A stretch of 5,521 nt of DNA from DASZZV01 sp035544835 (GTDB lineage: Bacteria > Acidobacteriota > Thermoanaerobaculia > Gp7-AA8), in NCBI GenBank assembly GCA_035544835.1, contig DASZZV010000211.1:1-5521 (forward strand), in the 5' to 3' direction. Below are positions 1-5,496 of this stretch, piece by piece. Made by a program: the position numbers and the translations under genes. How positions within the stretch are numbered: position 1 is the stretch's first letter; each line of letters starts with the position of its first letter. A model generated the notes under the pieces. It did no database searches. It was not told where the DNA came from and saw only the letters and a list, made by a program, of their open reading frames with translations.

Positions 1-47
1 CAATCGTAAGAGAGCTCCAAGACTCCACACCGCAAGGCCCCCTCCCA

Positions 48-75
48 GATCCCTCGCTCGACGCTCGGGATGACA
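48..75 (-). repeat. Dispersed GGATGACA-type intergenic repeat, copy 1
   Basis: On the + strand this stretch ends in CGCTCGGGATGACA (62-75), which recurs with one mismatch at 117-130. Its outer ends, GATCCC and GGGATGAC, are partly complementary and could form a short imperfect hairpin around a TCGCTCGACGCTC core. Read on the minus strand it begins TGTCATCCCGAGCG. I recall this style of sequence as a dispersed intergenic repeat in Acidobacteriota and some other environmental genomes, but I cannot run a search. No coding potential is visible. Confidence 0.5.
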
Positions 76-80
76 CCCTG

Positions 81-130
81 GTTTCTTTCACTCAGACGCC
101 GCGCTCCGCGGTCAATCGCTCAGGATGACA
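81..130 (-). repeat. Dispersed GGATGACA-type intergenic repeat, copy 2
   Basis: This is a second, diverged copy in the same orientation as the one at 48-75, ending in CGCTCAGGATGACA (117-130). It contains a perfect small hairpin with arms CCGCG (99-103) and CGCGG (107-111) and loop CTC. A weak echo, AGCTCGGGA, follows at 131-139. Beyond this, 140-286 shows no gene and no convincing promoter. Confidence 0.45.
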
Positions 131-286
131 AGCTCGGGAAACCTGCGCAGACGTTGGAGGTTCCTTAGCAGCCGCAGCAAGGGATGAAACGCCGGATGTG
201 ACGGGCGCCACAAGAAAATCGTCTTTCCGCGTGACTCTCCTCACCGCCCCGGGGGCCTGGGACGATCTATCTTGTCTTCATCCAAC

Positions 287-292
287 AAGGAG
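287..292 (+). promoter_or_regulatory. Shine-Dalgarno AAGGAG for the 79-aa gene
   Basis: AAGGAG lies eight bases before the ATG at 301, which is a good spacing and the main support for this small gene being translated. The motif sits inside a perfect 10-base palindrome, AGGAGCTCCT (288-297). With no loop this cannot fold on itself, so it is probably incidental. Confidence 0.6.
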
Positions 293-300
293 CTCCTCAG

Positions 301-540
301 ATGCCCCGATTAGTCTGGTTCGTTCTTAAAGATGGCCGCTCTTTGATCGCCGCCTGCGATTCCGTTACGAATGAGCGTCTGGCGGAAGCTCTGGCCACTA
401 CGTCGATCCTGACGCTTACCGGGGATGACTCGGTCGAAGTGCTTCGCACGGCGGAGATTCGTGAATTCGTTTCCTTCGATGTAGCGATGAATGTTCCCCA
501 GCGCGCCGCCATCTTCAATTTTGTTCAGTTCGCCAATTAA
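301..540 (+). CDS. Small hypothetical protein, 79 aa
   Basis: I do not recognise this family. The ATG is preceded by a well-placed AAGGAG, and the protein has a plausible composition with no low-complexity stretch. From the residues, the start (RLVWFVLKDGRSLIAA, 3-18) looks like two beta strands joined by a turn at KDGR. A short helix follows around NERLAEALA (24-32). Further strands are likely at ILTLTG (36-41) and VEVLRTAEIREFVSFD (45-60), and the tail is hydrophobic (IFNFVQF). This pattern suggests a compact beta-rich cytoplasmic protein. There is no signal peptide, membrane segment, cysteine pair or obvious catalytic motif. It is read in the same direction as the histidine kinase and ends 127 bases before that gene's likely start, so the two could be co-transcribed. 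A regulatory or accessory role would be a guess. Confidence 0.6.
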   Translation: MPRLVWFVLKDGRSLIAACDSVTNERLAEALATTSILTLTGDDSVEVLRTAEIREFVSFDVAMNVPQRAAIFNFVQFAN

Positions 541-667
541 GGGAGGTTGACCGGCCGACTCCACGAGCTTGCGTCCGCTTGGGCGTCCCTTCCAAGCGTG
601 TAAGATACGTGTCCGGCGTTTTTGCGTGCTCGCCTTCGCTCTGGGACGCAAACCGCCATCCAGACTG
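541..667 (+). other. Leader region between small gene and kinase, with hairpin
   Basis: This gap holds an inverted repeat with arms CGCTTGG (576-582) and CCAAGCG (592-598) and a nine-base loop. No T-run follows directly, so it is not a standard terminator; five T's at 620-624 are too far away. The reading frame of the kinase is open from 551, and a TTG at 569 would add 33 residues. Those residues are arginine-rich, resemble no known kinase N-terminus, and lack a nearby Shine-Dalgarno (GGGAGG at 541-546 is 22 bases away). I therefore treat the stretch as non-coding leader. Confidence 0.4.
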
Positions 668-2251
668 ATGCTGCCAGATTCCAGTGTTGCAGAGCGGGAT
701 AACCTCCTCCGAGGCGAGAGAGATCGCCTTTCCACGCTGAACGACGAACTGCACCGGCAGGCCCGTAACGAGGCTGCGAGAGTGCGCGCCATCCTCGACC
801 AGATTTCCGACTCGGCTGCTGTTTGCGACCAGTCAGGATCAATCGAAAGGATCAACGCCGCCGCGGAGAATGAATCGTACCTGTTCGTCTCCGATCCGCC
901 CACGCGGCTGGCCTCGGCAAAGCCCAGGGACATCAGCGGGAGGCTGCTCAAGGAAGACGAGCTTCCCTCGATTCGTGCACTCAGGGGTGAGGTCGTAAAC
1001 GCCGATTACATCGTGTTCGAGCAGCGAAGATCCGAGGATCGCGTCATCCATGTGAAGGCTGCGCCGATTCGTGATGACGACGGTGTCATCATCGGATCGT
1101 TCATCCTGACACGCGACGTGACCGATGACCGCCAGAACGATCAGGTGCGGGTCAGGAGGGAGATCGAGGCCCTCGCCCAACTCATGGATGAGCGCAGCGC
1201 GCGGCTCGACTCGATTCTGGGGTCGATGACCGACGGCCTGTGGGTGTACGACCCGACGGGAATTGCCATTGACGTCAATCGGGCTGCGCTCGAGATGTTC
1301 GGCATCGGCTCTCGGAGTGAGGCCGTCGCCCGCAGCTCTTTCTCGACGATGAATCTGCGTTATCCCGATGGACGCCCGATTCCCAATGACGATCTGCCGC
1401 AGAGCCGGGCTCTCCGCGGCCTGGTCGTTCCCGATTACCTGGCCATCGGGCAGCACCTGCTCACCAACCAGGATCTCGATCTGTCGATCGCCTGCGCTCC
1501 CATCGAGAGCGGCGGCGCGATCGTCGGTGCCGTTCTGGTCATTCGCGACATTACGGCCTTGCAGGAACTGGATCGAAAGAAAGATGAATTCCTCTCCGTT
1601 GCTTCTCACGAGCTGCGTACTCCCTTGACGACCATCAAGGGCTATACCCAACTCCTCACCCAGACCATCGACGATCCACAATCCACCGAACGCGGCACGT
1701 ATCTGCGAGCGGTGCTTGGGGAGATCGAACGGATGATGGGGCTTATCTCCGAGCTCCTGGATGTGTCGAGGATCGAGACCAACCGACTTCAGATTTATCC
1801 GCAGCCGATCAGGTGGATCGACTTCCTGGAGCAGCAAGCCTCTACTTTCCGCGTGCGACATCCCAGAGGCAGAATTCTCTTTGACTCCGACATTGCCGAC
1901 ACGATCGTCAACGTCGATCGTGACCGGATGCGTCAGGTGATCGACAACCTGTTGTCGAATGCCTTGAAGTATTCATCCGACGGCTCGGACATTCATGTGG
2001 TCATCCGGTCGCTGGACGGTTTTGTGAGAACGTCCGTCGTCGATCGCGGCATCGGAATTCCCGAGGATGAGCTCTCGCAGCTGTTCGAGCGATTCCATCG
2101 TGCCCGCAACGTCTCCAGTCGTTACTACGGCGGCCTGGGACTCGGCTTATATATTGCCCGGGCCATCGTCGAGGCGCACGGCGGAAAGATCGCCGTGGAG
2201 AGCCAGGAAGGGCAGGGCTCGACCTTCACGGTTGCCCTTCCTCTGCCATGA
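668..2251 (+). CDS. Cytoplasmic PAS-PAS sensor histidine kinase
   Basis: This is a two-component sensor kinase that autophosphorylates on histidine using ATP and passes the phosphate to a response regulator. Numbering is from the ATG at 668 (527 aa). Residues 8-42 look like a charged signalling helix. Two PAS domains follow at roughly 38-150 and 178-297, both carrying an LP-x2-RALRG motif. The HisKA dimerisation helix holds the H-box SHELRTP, with phospho-acceptor His314. The ATPase domain shows an N-box (DNLLSNALK; Asn427, Asn431), a G1 box (DRGIGIP, 459-465), an F-box (LFERF, 472-476) and a G2 box (GGLGLGL, 488-494). No membrane segment, HAMP, receiver or HPt domain is present, so it should sense a cytoplasmic or diffusible signal through PAS. 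The start is uncertain because the ATG lacks a Shine-Dalgarno. TTG at 569 gives 560 aa. GTG at 782 has GAGG eight bases upstream but would cut off the leading helix. No response regulator lies nearby; a SixA-type phosphatase follows in the same direction. Confidence 0.93.
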   Translation: MLPDSSVAERDNLLRGERDRLSTLNDELHRQARNEAARVRAILDQISDSAAVCDQSGSIERINAAAENESYLFVSDPPTRLASAKPRDISGRLLKEDELPSIRALRGEVVNADYIVFEQRRSEDRVIHVKAAPIRDDDGVIIGSFILTRDVTDDRQNDQVRVRREIEALAQLMDERSARLDSILGSMTDGLWVYDPTGIAIDVNRAALEMFGIGSRSEAVARSSFSTMNLRYPDGRPIPNDDLPQSRALRGLVVPDYLAIGQHLLTNQDLDLSIACAPIESGGAIVGAVLVIRDITALQELDRKKDEFLSVASHELRTPLTTIKGYTQLLTQTIDDPQSTERGTYLRAVLGEIERMMGLISELLDVSRIETNRLQIYPQPIRWIDFLEQQASTFRVRHPRGRILFDSDIADTIVNVDRDRMRQVIDNLLSNALKYSSDGSDIHVVIRSLDGFVRTSVVDRGIGIPEDELSQLFERFHRARNVSSRYYGGLGLGLYIARAIVEAHGGKIAVESQEGQGSTFTVALPLP

Positions 2252-2257
2252 AACAAA

Positions 2258-2285
2258 GCAGAAGGCAGAAGGTAAAAAGCAGAAG
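2258..2285 (+). repeat. Heptamer tandem repeat, GCAGAAG x4 (one degenerate)
   Basis: There are four consecutive 7-base units: GCAGAAG, GCAGAAG, GTAAAAA, GCAGAAG. The third is degenerate but keeps the period. The array sits seven bases after the kinase stop codon and ends 38 bases before the sixA start. Heptanucleotide tandem repeats are known from cyanobacterial intergenic regions and occur in other genomes. Slippage here would change the kinase-sixA spacing. Confidence 0.65.
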
Positions 2286-2308
2286 TGCTCGAGCCGCTGG
2301 TGTTTCTG

Positions 2309-2317
2309 AAAGGAGGG
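2309..2317 (+). promoter_or_regulatory. Strong Shine-Dalgarno that fixes the sixA start
   Basis: AAAGGAGGG contains the full AGGAGG core (2311-2316), seven bases before an in-frame TTG at 2324. This is the best ribosome binding site in the window. It lies inside the longer reading frame that opens with GTG at 2285, so that GTG is unlikely to be the true start. Confidence 0.75.
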
Positions 2318-2323
2318 TGCGTT

Positions 2324-2866
2324 TTGACACAACCCGGTAATGGAGAAGAAGCAGAGCAGGACGAAGGGAAAAGCGGCGATCGATTCGTCGTACTGATGCG
2401 CCATGGCATTGCCGAGGATCGAACCGACGCTAAACCTGACGAGGAGCGTGCTCTCACCGACGAAGGCAACGACAAGATGAAGGGTATTGGACGGGGGCTT
2501 GCTCAGCTCTTTCCGAAGGCAGAGGTAATTTACTCGAGCCCTCTGGTCAGGTGCGTGCAGACTTCACTGTGGCTGAGCAAGAGTTACGGCGATCGGATTG
2601 GAGTCAAGACCACCCACGCACTCGTTCCCTCGGCCAGTCCCGATGACCTCCGGCAGTTGCTCGATCAGCTCAAAGAGCACCGTCGCATCGTGGTGGTTGG
2701 CCATGAGCCGACCCTGAGTCGCGACATGGCCTCGCTGACCGGCATGGTCGGCATGTACCCGTTCGAGCTGAAGAAGGGTGGTTGTTACGGTCTCAGAATT
2801 CCGGCGGGATCGTCGGCCATGCTCGAGTGGGTTCTGACGCCGAGAGTTTTGCGCCGACTGCGGTAG
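2324..2866 (+). CDS. sixA: SixA-type phosphohistidine phosphatase
   Basis: This is a histidine phosphatase superfamily (phosphoglycerate mutase-like) protein of the SixA branch. In E. coli SixA removes phosphate from phosphohistidine on ArcB's HPt domain or on the PTS protein NPr. Starting at TTG 2324 it is 180 aa, close to E. coli SixA (about 160) plus a roughly 20-residue acidic N-terminal tail rich in Glu, Gly and Gln. The catalytic motif LMRHG gives Arg26 and nucleophile His27. SSPLVRCVQT (71-80) carries the second conserved Arg (Arg76). VVVGHEPTLS (123-132) carries the second catalytic His (His127). The family's usual LT-x2-G segment is present as ALTDEG (43-48). No signal peptide or membrane segment is seen. 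It lies 72 bases after the kinase in the same direction, consistent with one operon. The family call is firm; the substrate is unknown and the symbol is by family only. Confidence 0.88.
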   Translation: MTQPGNGEEAEQDEGKSGDRFVVLMRHGIAEDRTDAKPDEERALTDEGNDKMKGIGRGLAQLFPKAEVIYSSPLVRCVQTSLWLSKSYGDRIGVKTTHALVPSASPDDLRQLLDQLKEHRRIVVVGHEPTLSRDMASLTGMVGMYPFELKKGGCYGLRIPAGSSAMLEWVLTPRVLRRLR

Positions 2867-2929
2867 CTATGCGGCAACTTGGATTTCACCTGCACACAAA
2901 CAGACGCGAGACGTTTGCCTCTTGTGTGG

Positions 2930-2977
2930 CACAGGCACTCTTGCCTGTGTGTCGGCCGTCGAGGCCGACGTTCCTGT
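2930..2977 (+). terminator. Possible terminator unit for the kinase-sixA transcript
   Basis: Two successive hairpins (2930-2949 and 2952-2968) begin 64 bases after the sixA stop and are followed by CGTTCCTGT (2969-2977). The stems are GC-rich, but the tail has few T's, so intrinsic termination would be weak. It could instead stabilise the 3' end of the mRNA. Confidence 0.3.
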
Positions 2978-2986
2978 AGCTGATTC

Positions 2987-3036
2987 ACAGAAAAGTCACG
3001 GCTCGACGCCGTGGCACACAGGCAAGAGTGCCTGTG
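2987..3036 (-). terminator. Possible terminator unit for ppk1
   Basis: Read on the minus strand, downstream of the ppk stop, hairpin CACAGGC/GCCTGTG comes first (3036-3017). A CACGGC/GCCGTG hairpin with loop GTCGA (3013-2997) follows, then ACTTTTCTGT. The six-base-pair GC-rich stem followed by a U-rich run looks more like an intrinsic terminator than the left copy does, though the run is short. Confidence 0.4.
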
Positions 3037-3083
3037 CCACACAAAAGGCATTGCTCCGCAAATGTGAACTTGCGCGAAGGCTG

Positions 3084-3111
3084 GTAAGGATCCTTACGAT
3101 TTTTTCTTTTT
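3084..3111 (+). terminator. Terminator-like palindrome with T-run overlapping the ppk 3' end
   Basis: A perfect 14-base palindrome, GTAAGGATCCTTAC (3084-3097), can fold as GTAAG/CTTAC with loop GATC. On the + strand it is followed by GA, six T's, C and five T's (3100-3111). The stem is short and AT-containing, so it would be a weak terminator of + strand transcripts leaving sixA. The T-run is the complement of the lysine codons ending ppk, so the T-richness may be a by-product of that coding sequence. Confidence 0.35.
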
Positions 3112-5376
3112 CGCCTTCTTGGCTTTTCTGCGAAGTGCGGCAGGCTTGCTGAGCGCTTCTTCGTAGTTGCCTACGCGGACTGAGTTGGCCCGCGCGAGCT
3201 CGATGAAACGATCCTGGCTGCGGAGGGCCGGCTTGTCATCGATGGAGCGACGGCGGTAGGAGCCGTCTGGGTGTAGGCGCCAGGCCTTCACACGATCGCC
3301 GAGCGTCGTGGCGAGAATCTCGTCCTCGATGCGGCGCTTCAGGGGTTCCGCCAGAATCGGAAAGACGAGCTCGATCCGGCGGAAGAAATTGCGCGGCATC
3401 CAGTCTCCGCTGGTCACGAAGATCTCAGTCTCTCCGCCGTTACGGAACAGGATAATGCGTGAGTGCTCGAGGAAGCGATCGATCACCGACATCACCTTGA
3501 TGTTCTCGCTCAGCCCGGGCACGCCGGGCACCAGCGAACAGATTCCACGGATGATCAGATCGATTTTCACGCCGGCCTGGCTCGCTTTGTAGAGCGCCTG
3601 AATCGCCGTCGGATCGACCAGGGCATTGAGCTTGGCGATGATCTGGGCGGGCCGTCCAGCGCTGGCGTGCTCGATCTCCCGCTCGATCTTCAACAGCAGC
3701 CAACGGTGGTAGTCGATGGGCGCAACGACGAGTCGCTTCCATTGGAGATACGACACCTGACGCTCGAAGATCTCCTGCACGCTGGCCAGAGAGAAACCGG
3801 TGAGGAGGTTCATCAGCTGCGACGCATCCTCGCCAAAGGTCTCCTCATGGGTGAACAGGTCAATGTCGGTGTAGATGGCGGAGGTGCGGGCGTTGTAGTT
3901 TCCCGTCGAAAGGTGAACGTAGCGTCTCAGCTCTCCCCCTTCGCGGCGAACCACGAGGCAGAGCTTGCAATGGGTCTTGATCCCGAGCAGGCCGTAGACG
4001 ACCTGCACACCGGCCTGTTCCAGCCGCCGCGCCCACTCGATGTTTTTCGATTCGTCGAAGCGAGCCTGCAGCTCCACGACCGCGGTGACCTGCTTGCCGC
4101 GCACGGCCGCGGCAGCGAGAGCATCGATGATGACCGATCCACGATCCGTTCGATACAGCGTCTGCTTGATGGCAACGACATCGGGATCCTCGGCCGCGGT
4201 CTGGATGAACTCGACCACGGCGGCGAAAGAATCGTAAGGGCGGTGAAGAAGGATGTCCCCCTTGCGGATGATCGAGAAGATGTCCTCGCTGGTGGCCAGT
4301 TGGGCCGGCAGTCGCGGATTGAAAGGAGCGTCATGCAGGGAGGATTTTCCCGGAGCCTGAGAGATCTGAATCAGATCGAACATCTTGAGGAAGCTCGGTG
4401 CGTAATAGACGTCGTCGGGTGAGACGCGAAGGGCAGCCGTCAACAGGCCGGCGATCGACTCGGCCTGTTCAGCGGCAATCTCGATCCAGACCACATCCCT
4501 TCGCTCGCGGCGCTTGAGCTCGCTCTCGACGGAGACGAGCAGGTCCTGCACCTCGTCCTCACGGAGGGCGGTGTCGCCATTCCGAATGAGCCGGAAGGGG
4601 ACATGACGCCTGACAGCCAGGCCGGGGAAAAACATCGAGAGGTGCGCGCCGATCAGGTTCTCGATGCGAACGTATGACGAAATCTCGGGGATGGTGATGA
4701 GTCGAGGGAGTGTCGAGGGTACCTTGAGGATCGCGATGTGCTCCTCGCCGCGGTCACTCTCCAATACGACGCCGAGGTTCATCTCCAGGTTCGACAGGAA
4801 GGGGAAGGGATGGCTGGGGTCGATGGCCAGCGCGGTCAGAATCGGAGCGATCTGTTTCTCGAAGTGTACCTGGAGGAGTTGCTGCTCCTTTTTTGGCAGA
4901 TCCTGAACGCGGTCGATCTTGATTCCATGCGCGCCCAGCTGCGGGACGATGGTCTCGTTGAGACAGCGGTACATGTCGTTGAGCAGACGGGTAATGCCCT
5001 CACGGAGGGCTTTGAGCTGCTGCTTGGGGGTAAGCCCGTCCGGCGATCGTTCGGTGATGTTGGCCCGGATCATCTCGTGGATGCTGCCGACCCGAACCAT
5101 GAGAAACTCGTCGAGGTTGTTCGCGGTAATGGCCAGAAACTTCAATCGCTCCAGCAGAGGGACTTCTGGATTCTCTGCTTCAGCCAGCACGCGACGATTG
5201 AACTCCAGCCAGCTGAGCTCGCGATTCAGAAGCTTGACCGGCTCGCTGGCCAGCGCGATTGCCGGAACCTTCAGACTACCGGGTGAAGTCGCCGGTGGAA
5301 ACTCGCCCTCCGGGGTGATCACCTTTGCAAGCTCACTCTCAGCCGCAGCATCATTCATTTCGACCTCGACCCCCAT
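3094..5376 (-). CDS. ppk1: Polyphosphate kinase 1
   Basis: PPK1 reversibly transfers the gamma-phosphate of ATP onto polyphosphate through a phosphohistidine. The 760-aa protein covers the whole family: N domain from NRELSWLEFN (51-60) with NNLDEF (86-91), head domain about 150-345, and C1 and C2 domains about 360-735. Key residues fall at a constant offset of 34 from E. coli PPK: Arg409 (LYRT), Arg439 (QARFDE) and the phospho-acceptor His469 (KTHCK), matching Arg375, Arg405 and His435. His638 (LEHSR) matches His592. Other signatures are STGNYN (490-495), YTDIDLFT (502-509) and GDWMPRN (657-663). Two additions stand out: an Ala/Glu-rich N-terminal extension of about 40 residues and a C-terminal tail of almost pure lysine and arginine (749-759). 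ATG at 5358 (Met7) has GAGG five bases upstream and may be the true start, giving 754 aa. The gene converges on sixA, and its 3' end overlaps a palindrome. Confidence 0.97.
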   Translation of the reverse strand: MGVEVEMNDAAAESELAKVITPEGEFPPATSPGSLKVPAIALASEPVKLLNRELSWLEFNRRVLAEAENPEVPLLERLKFLAITANNLDEFLMVRVGSIHEMIRANITERSPDGLTPKQQLKALREGITRLLNDMYRCLNETIVPQLGAHGIKIDRVQDLPKKEQQLLQVHFEKQIAPILTALAIDPSHPFPFLSNLEMNLGVVLESDRGEEHIAILKVPSTLPRLITIPEISSYVRIENLIGAHLSMFFPGLAVRRHVPFRLIRNGDTALREDEVQDLLVSVESELKRRERRDVVWIEIAAEQAESIAGLLTAALRVSPDDVYYAPSFLKMFDLIQISQAPGKSSLHDAPFNPRLPAQLATSEDIFSIIRKGDILLHRPYDSFAAVVEFIQTAAEDPDVVAIKQTLYRTDRGSVIIDALAAAAVRGKQVTAVVELQARFDESKNIEWARRLEQAGVQVVYGLLGIKTHCKLCLVVRREGGELRRYVHLSTGNYNARTSAIYTDIDLFTHEETFGEDASQLMNLLTGFSLASVQEIFERQVSYLQWKRLVVAPIDYHRWLLLKIEREIEHASAGRPAQIIAKLNALVDPTAIQALYKASQAGVKIDLIIRGICSLVPGVPGLSENIKVMSVIDRFLEHSRIILFRNGGETEIFVTSGDWMPRNFFRRIELVFPILAEPLKRRIEDEILATTLGDRVKAWRLHPDGSYRRRSIDDKPALRSQDRFIELARANSVRVGNYEEALSKPAALRRKAKKAKKKKS

Positions 5377-5403
5377 ACAGGACTCTGCGCAAGGGAAACC
5401 CCT

Positions 5404-5409
5404 ATTCTA
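5404..5409 (-). promoter_or_regulatory. Candidate -10 box upstream of ppk1
   Basis: Read on the minus strand, TAGAAT matches five of six bases of the sigma-70 -10 consensus and lies 27 bases before the ATG at 5376. No convincing -35 hexamer sits 16-18 bases upstream, so this is only a candidate. No pho-box-like direct repeats were recognised nearby. Confidence 0.25.
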
Positions 5410-5496
5410 ACCAATCTCAGTATGGGCGCGCAGAGAGAGCCGACACCCGTCGCGTGGCCGCTGACTCGGGGATGGAGCAACATCAAGGTCAAAGGC

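Larger units (their letters stand above)
2916..3050. repeat. Mirrored pair of two-hairpin elements between convergent genes
   Basis: Two 29-base arms, 2923-2951 and 3015-3043, are perfect reverse complements. After one mismatch, five more pairing bases extend the outer ends to 2916 and 3050. Each arm is itself a hairpin: CACAGGC, a six-base loop, then GCCTGTG (2930-2949 and 3017-3036). Inside each arm is a second hairpin. On the left it is TCGGCC/GGCCGA (2952-2957/2963-2968); on the right it is CACGGC/GCCGTG (2997-3002/3008-3013). Read outward-in, both have the loop GTCGA and are followed by a TTCCTGT or TTTTCTGT tail. The region is therefore two inverted copies of one directional unit, not a simple palindrome. 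It fills most of the gap between sixA and ppk and encodes no protein. I recall similar CACAGGC-core repeats scattered in Acidobacteriota genomes, unverified. Confidence 0.85.

Noticed and set aside
268..273. TATCTT as a -10 box for the 79-aa gene
   Set aside because: Only four of six bases match the consensus and there is no -35 element at the right distance.
576..606. TTGGGC (579-584) and TAAGAT (601-606) as a promoter for the kinase
   Set aside because: The matches are poor at both hexamers with 16-base spacing, and they overlap a hairpin; the signal is not above chance.
569..667. Extension of the kinase to TTG 569
   Set aside because: There is no properly spaced Shine-Dalgarno, and the 33 extra residues are arginine-rich and unlike a kinase N-terminus. 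It is kept as an alternative, not the main call.
310..951. A 213-codon minus-strand frame across the small gene and kinase start
   Set aside because: Its Arg/Ser-rich composition and lack of any motif suggest a shadow. The + strand gene at 301 has a ribosome site and better composition.
839..1861. A 340-codon open frame on the minus strand inside the kinase gene
   Set aside because: It is fully antisense to clear PAS and HisKA coding sequence, has no Shine-Dalgarno and shows no recognisable domain. Long antisense frames are expected in GC-rich genes.
2916..3050. A CRISPR array or an insertion sequence with terminal inverted repeats
   Set aside because: There are only two copies and they are inverted, the interior is 63 bases with no transposase, and no target-site duplication is visible.
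2782..3152. Short open frames on both strands across the convergent gap
   Set aside because: They mostly translate the CACAGGC hairpin element and the end of sixA or ppk1; none has domain character or a ribosome site.
3463..4422. A 319-codon open frame on the + strand inside ppk1
   Set aside because: It is antisense to conserved PPK1 residues, and its His/Gln/Asp-rich composition is typical of the complement of a real gene.
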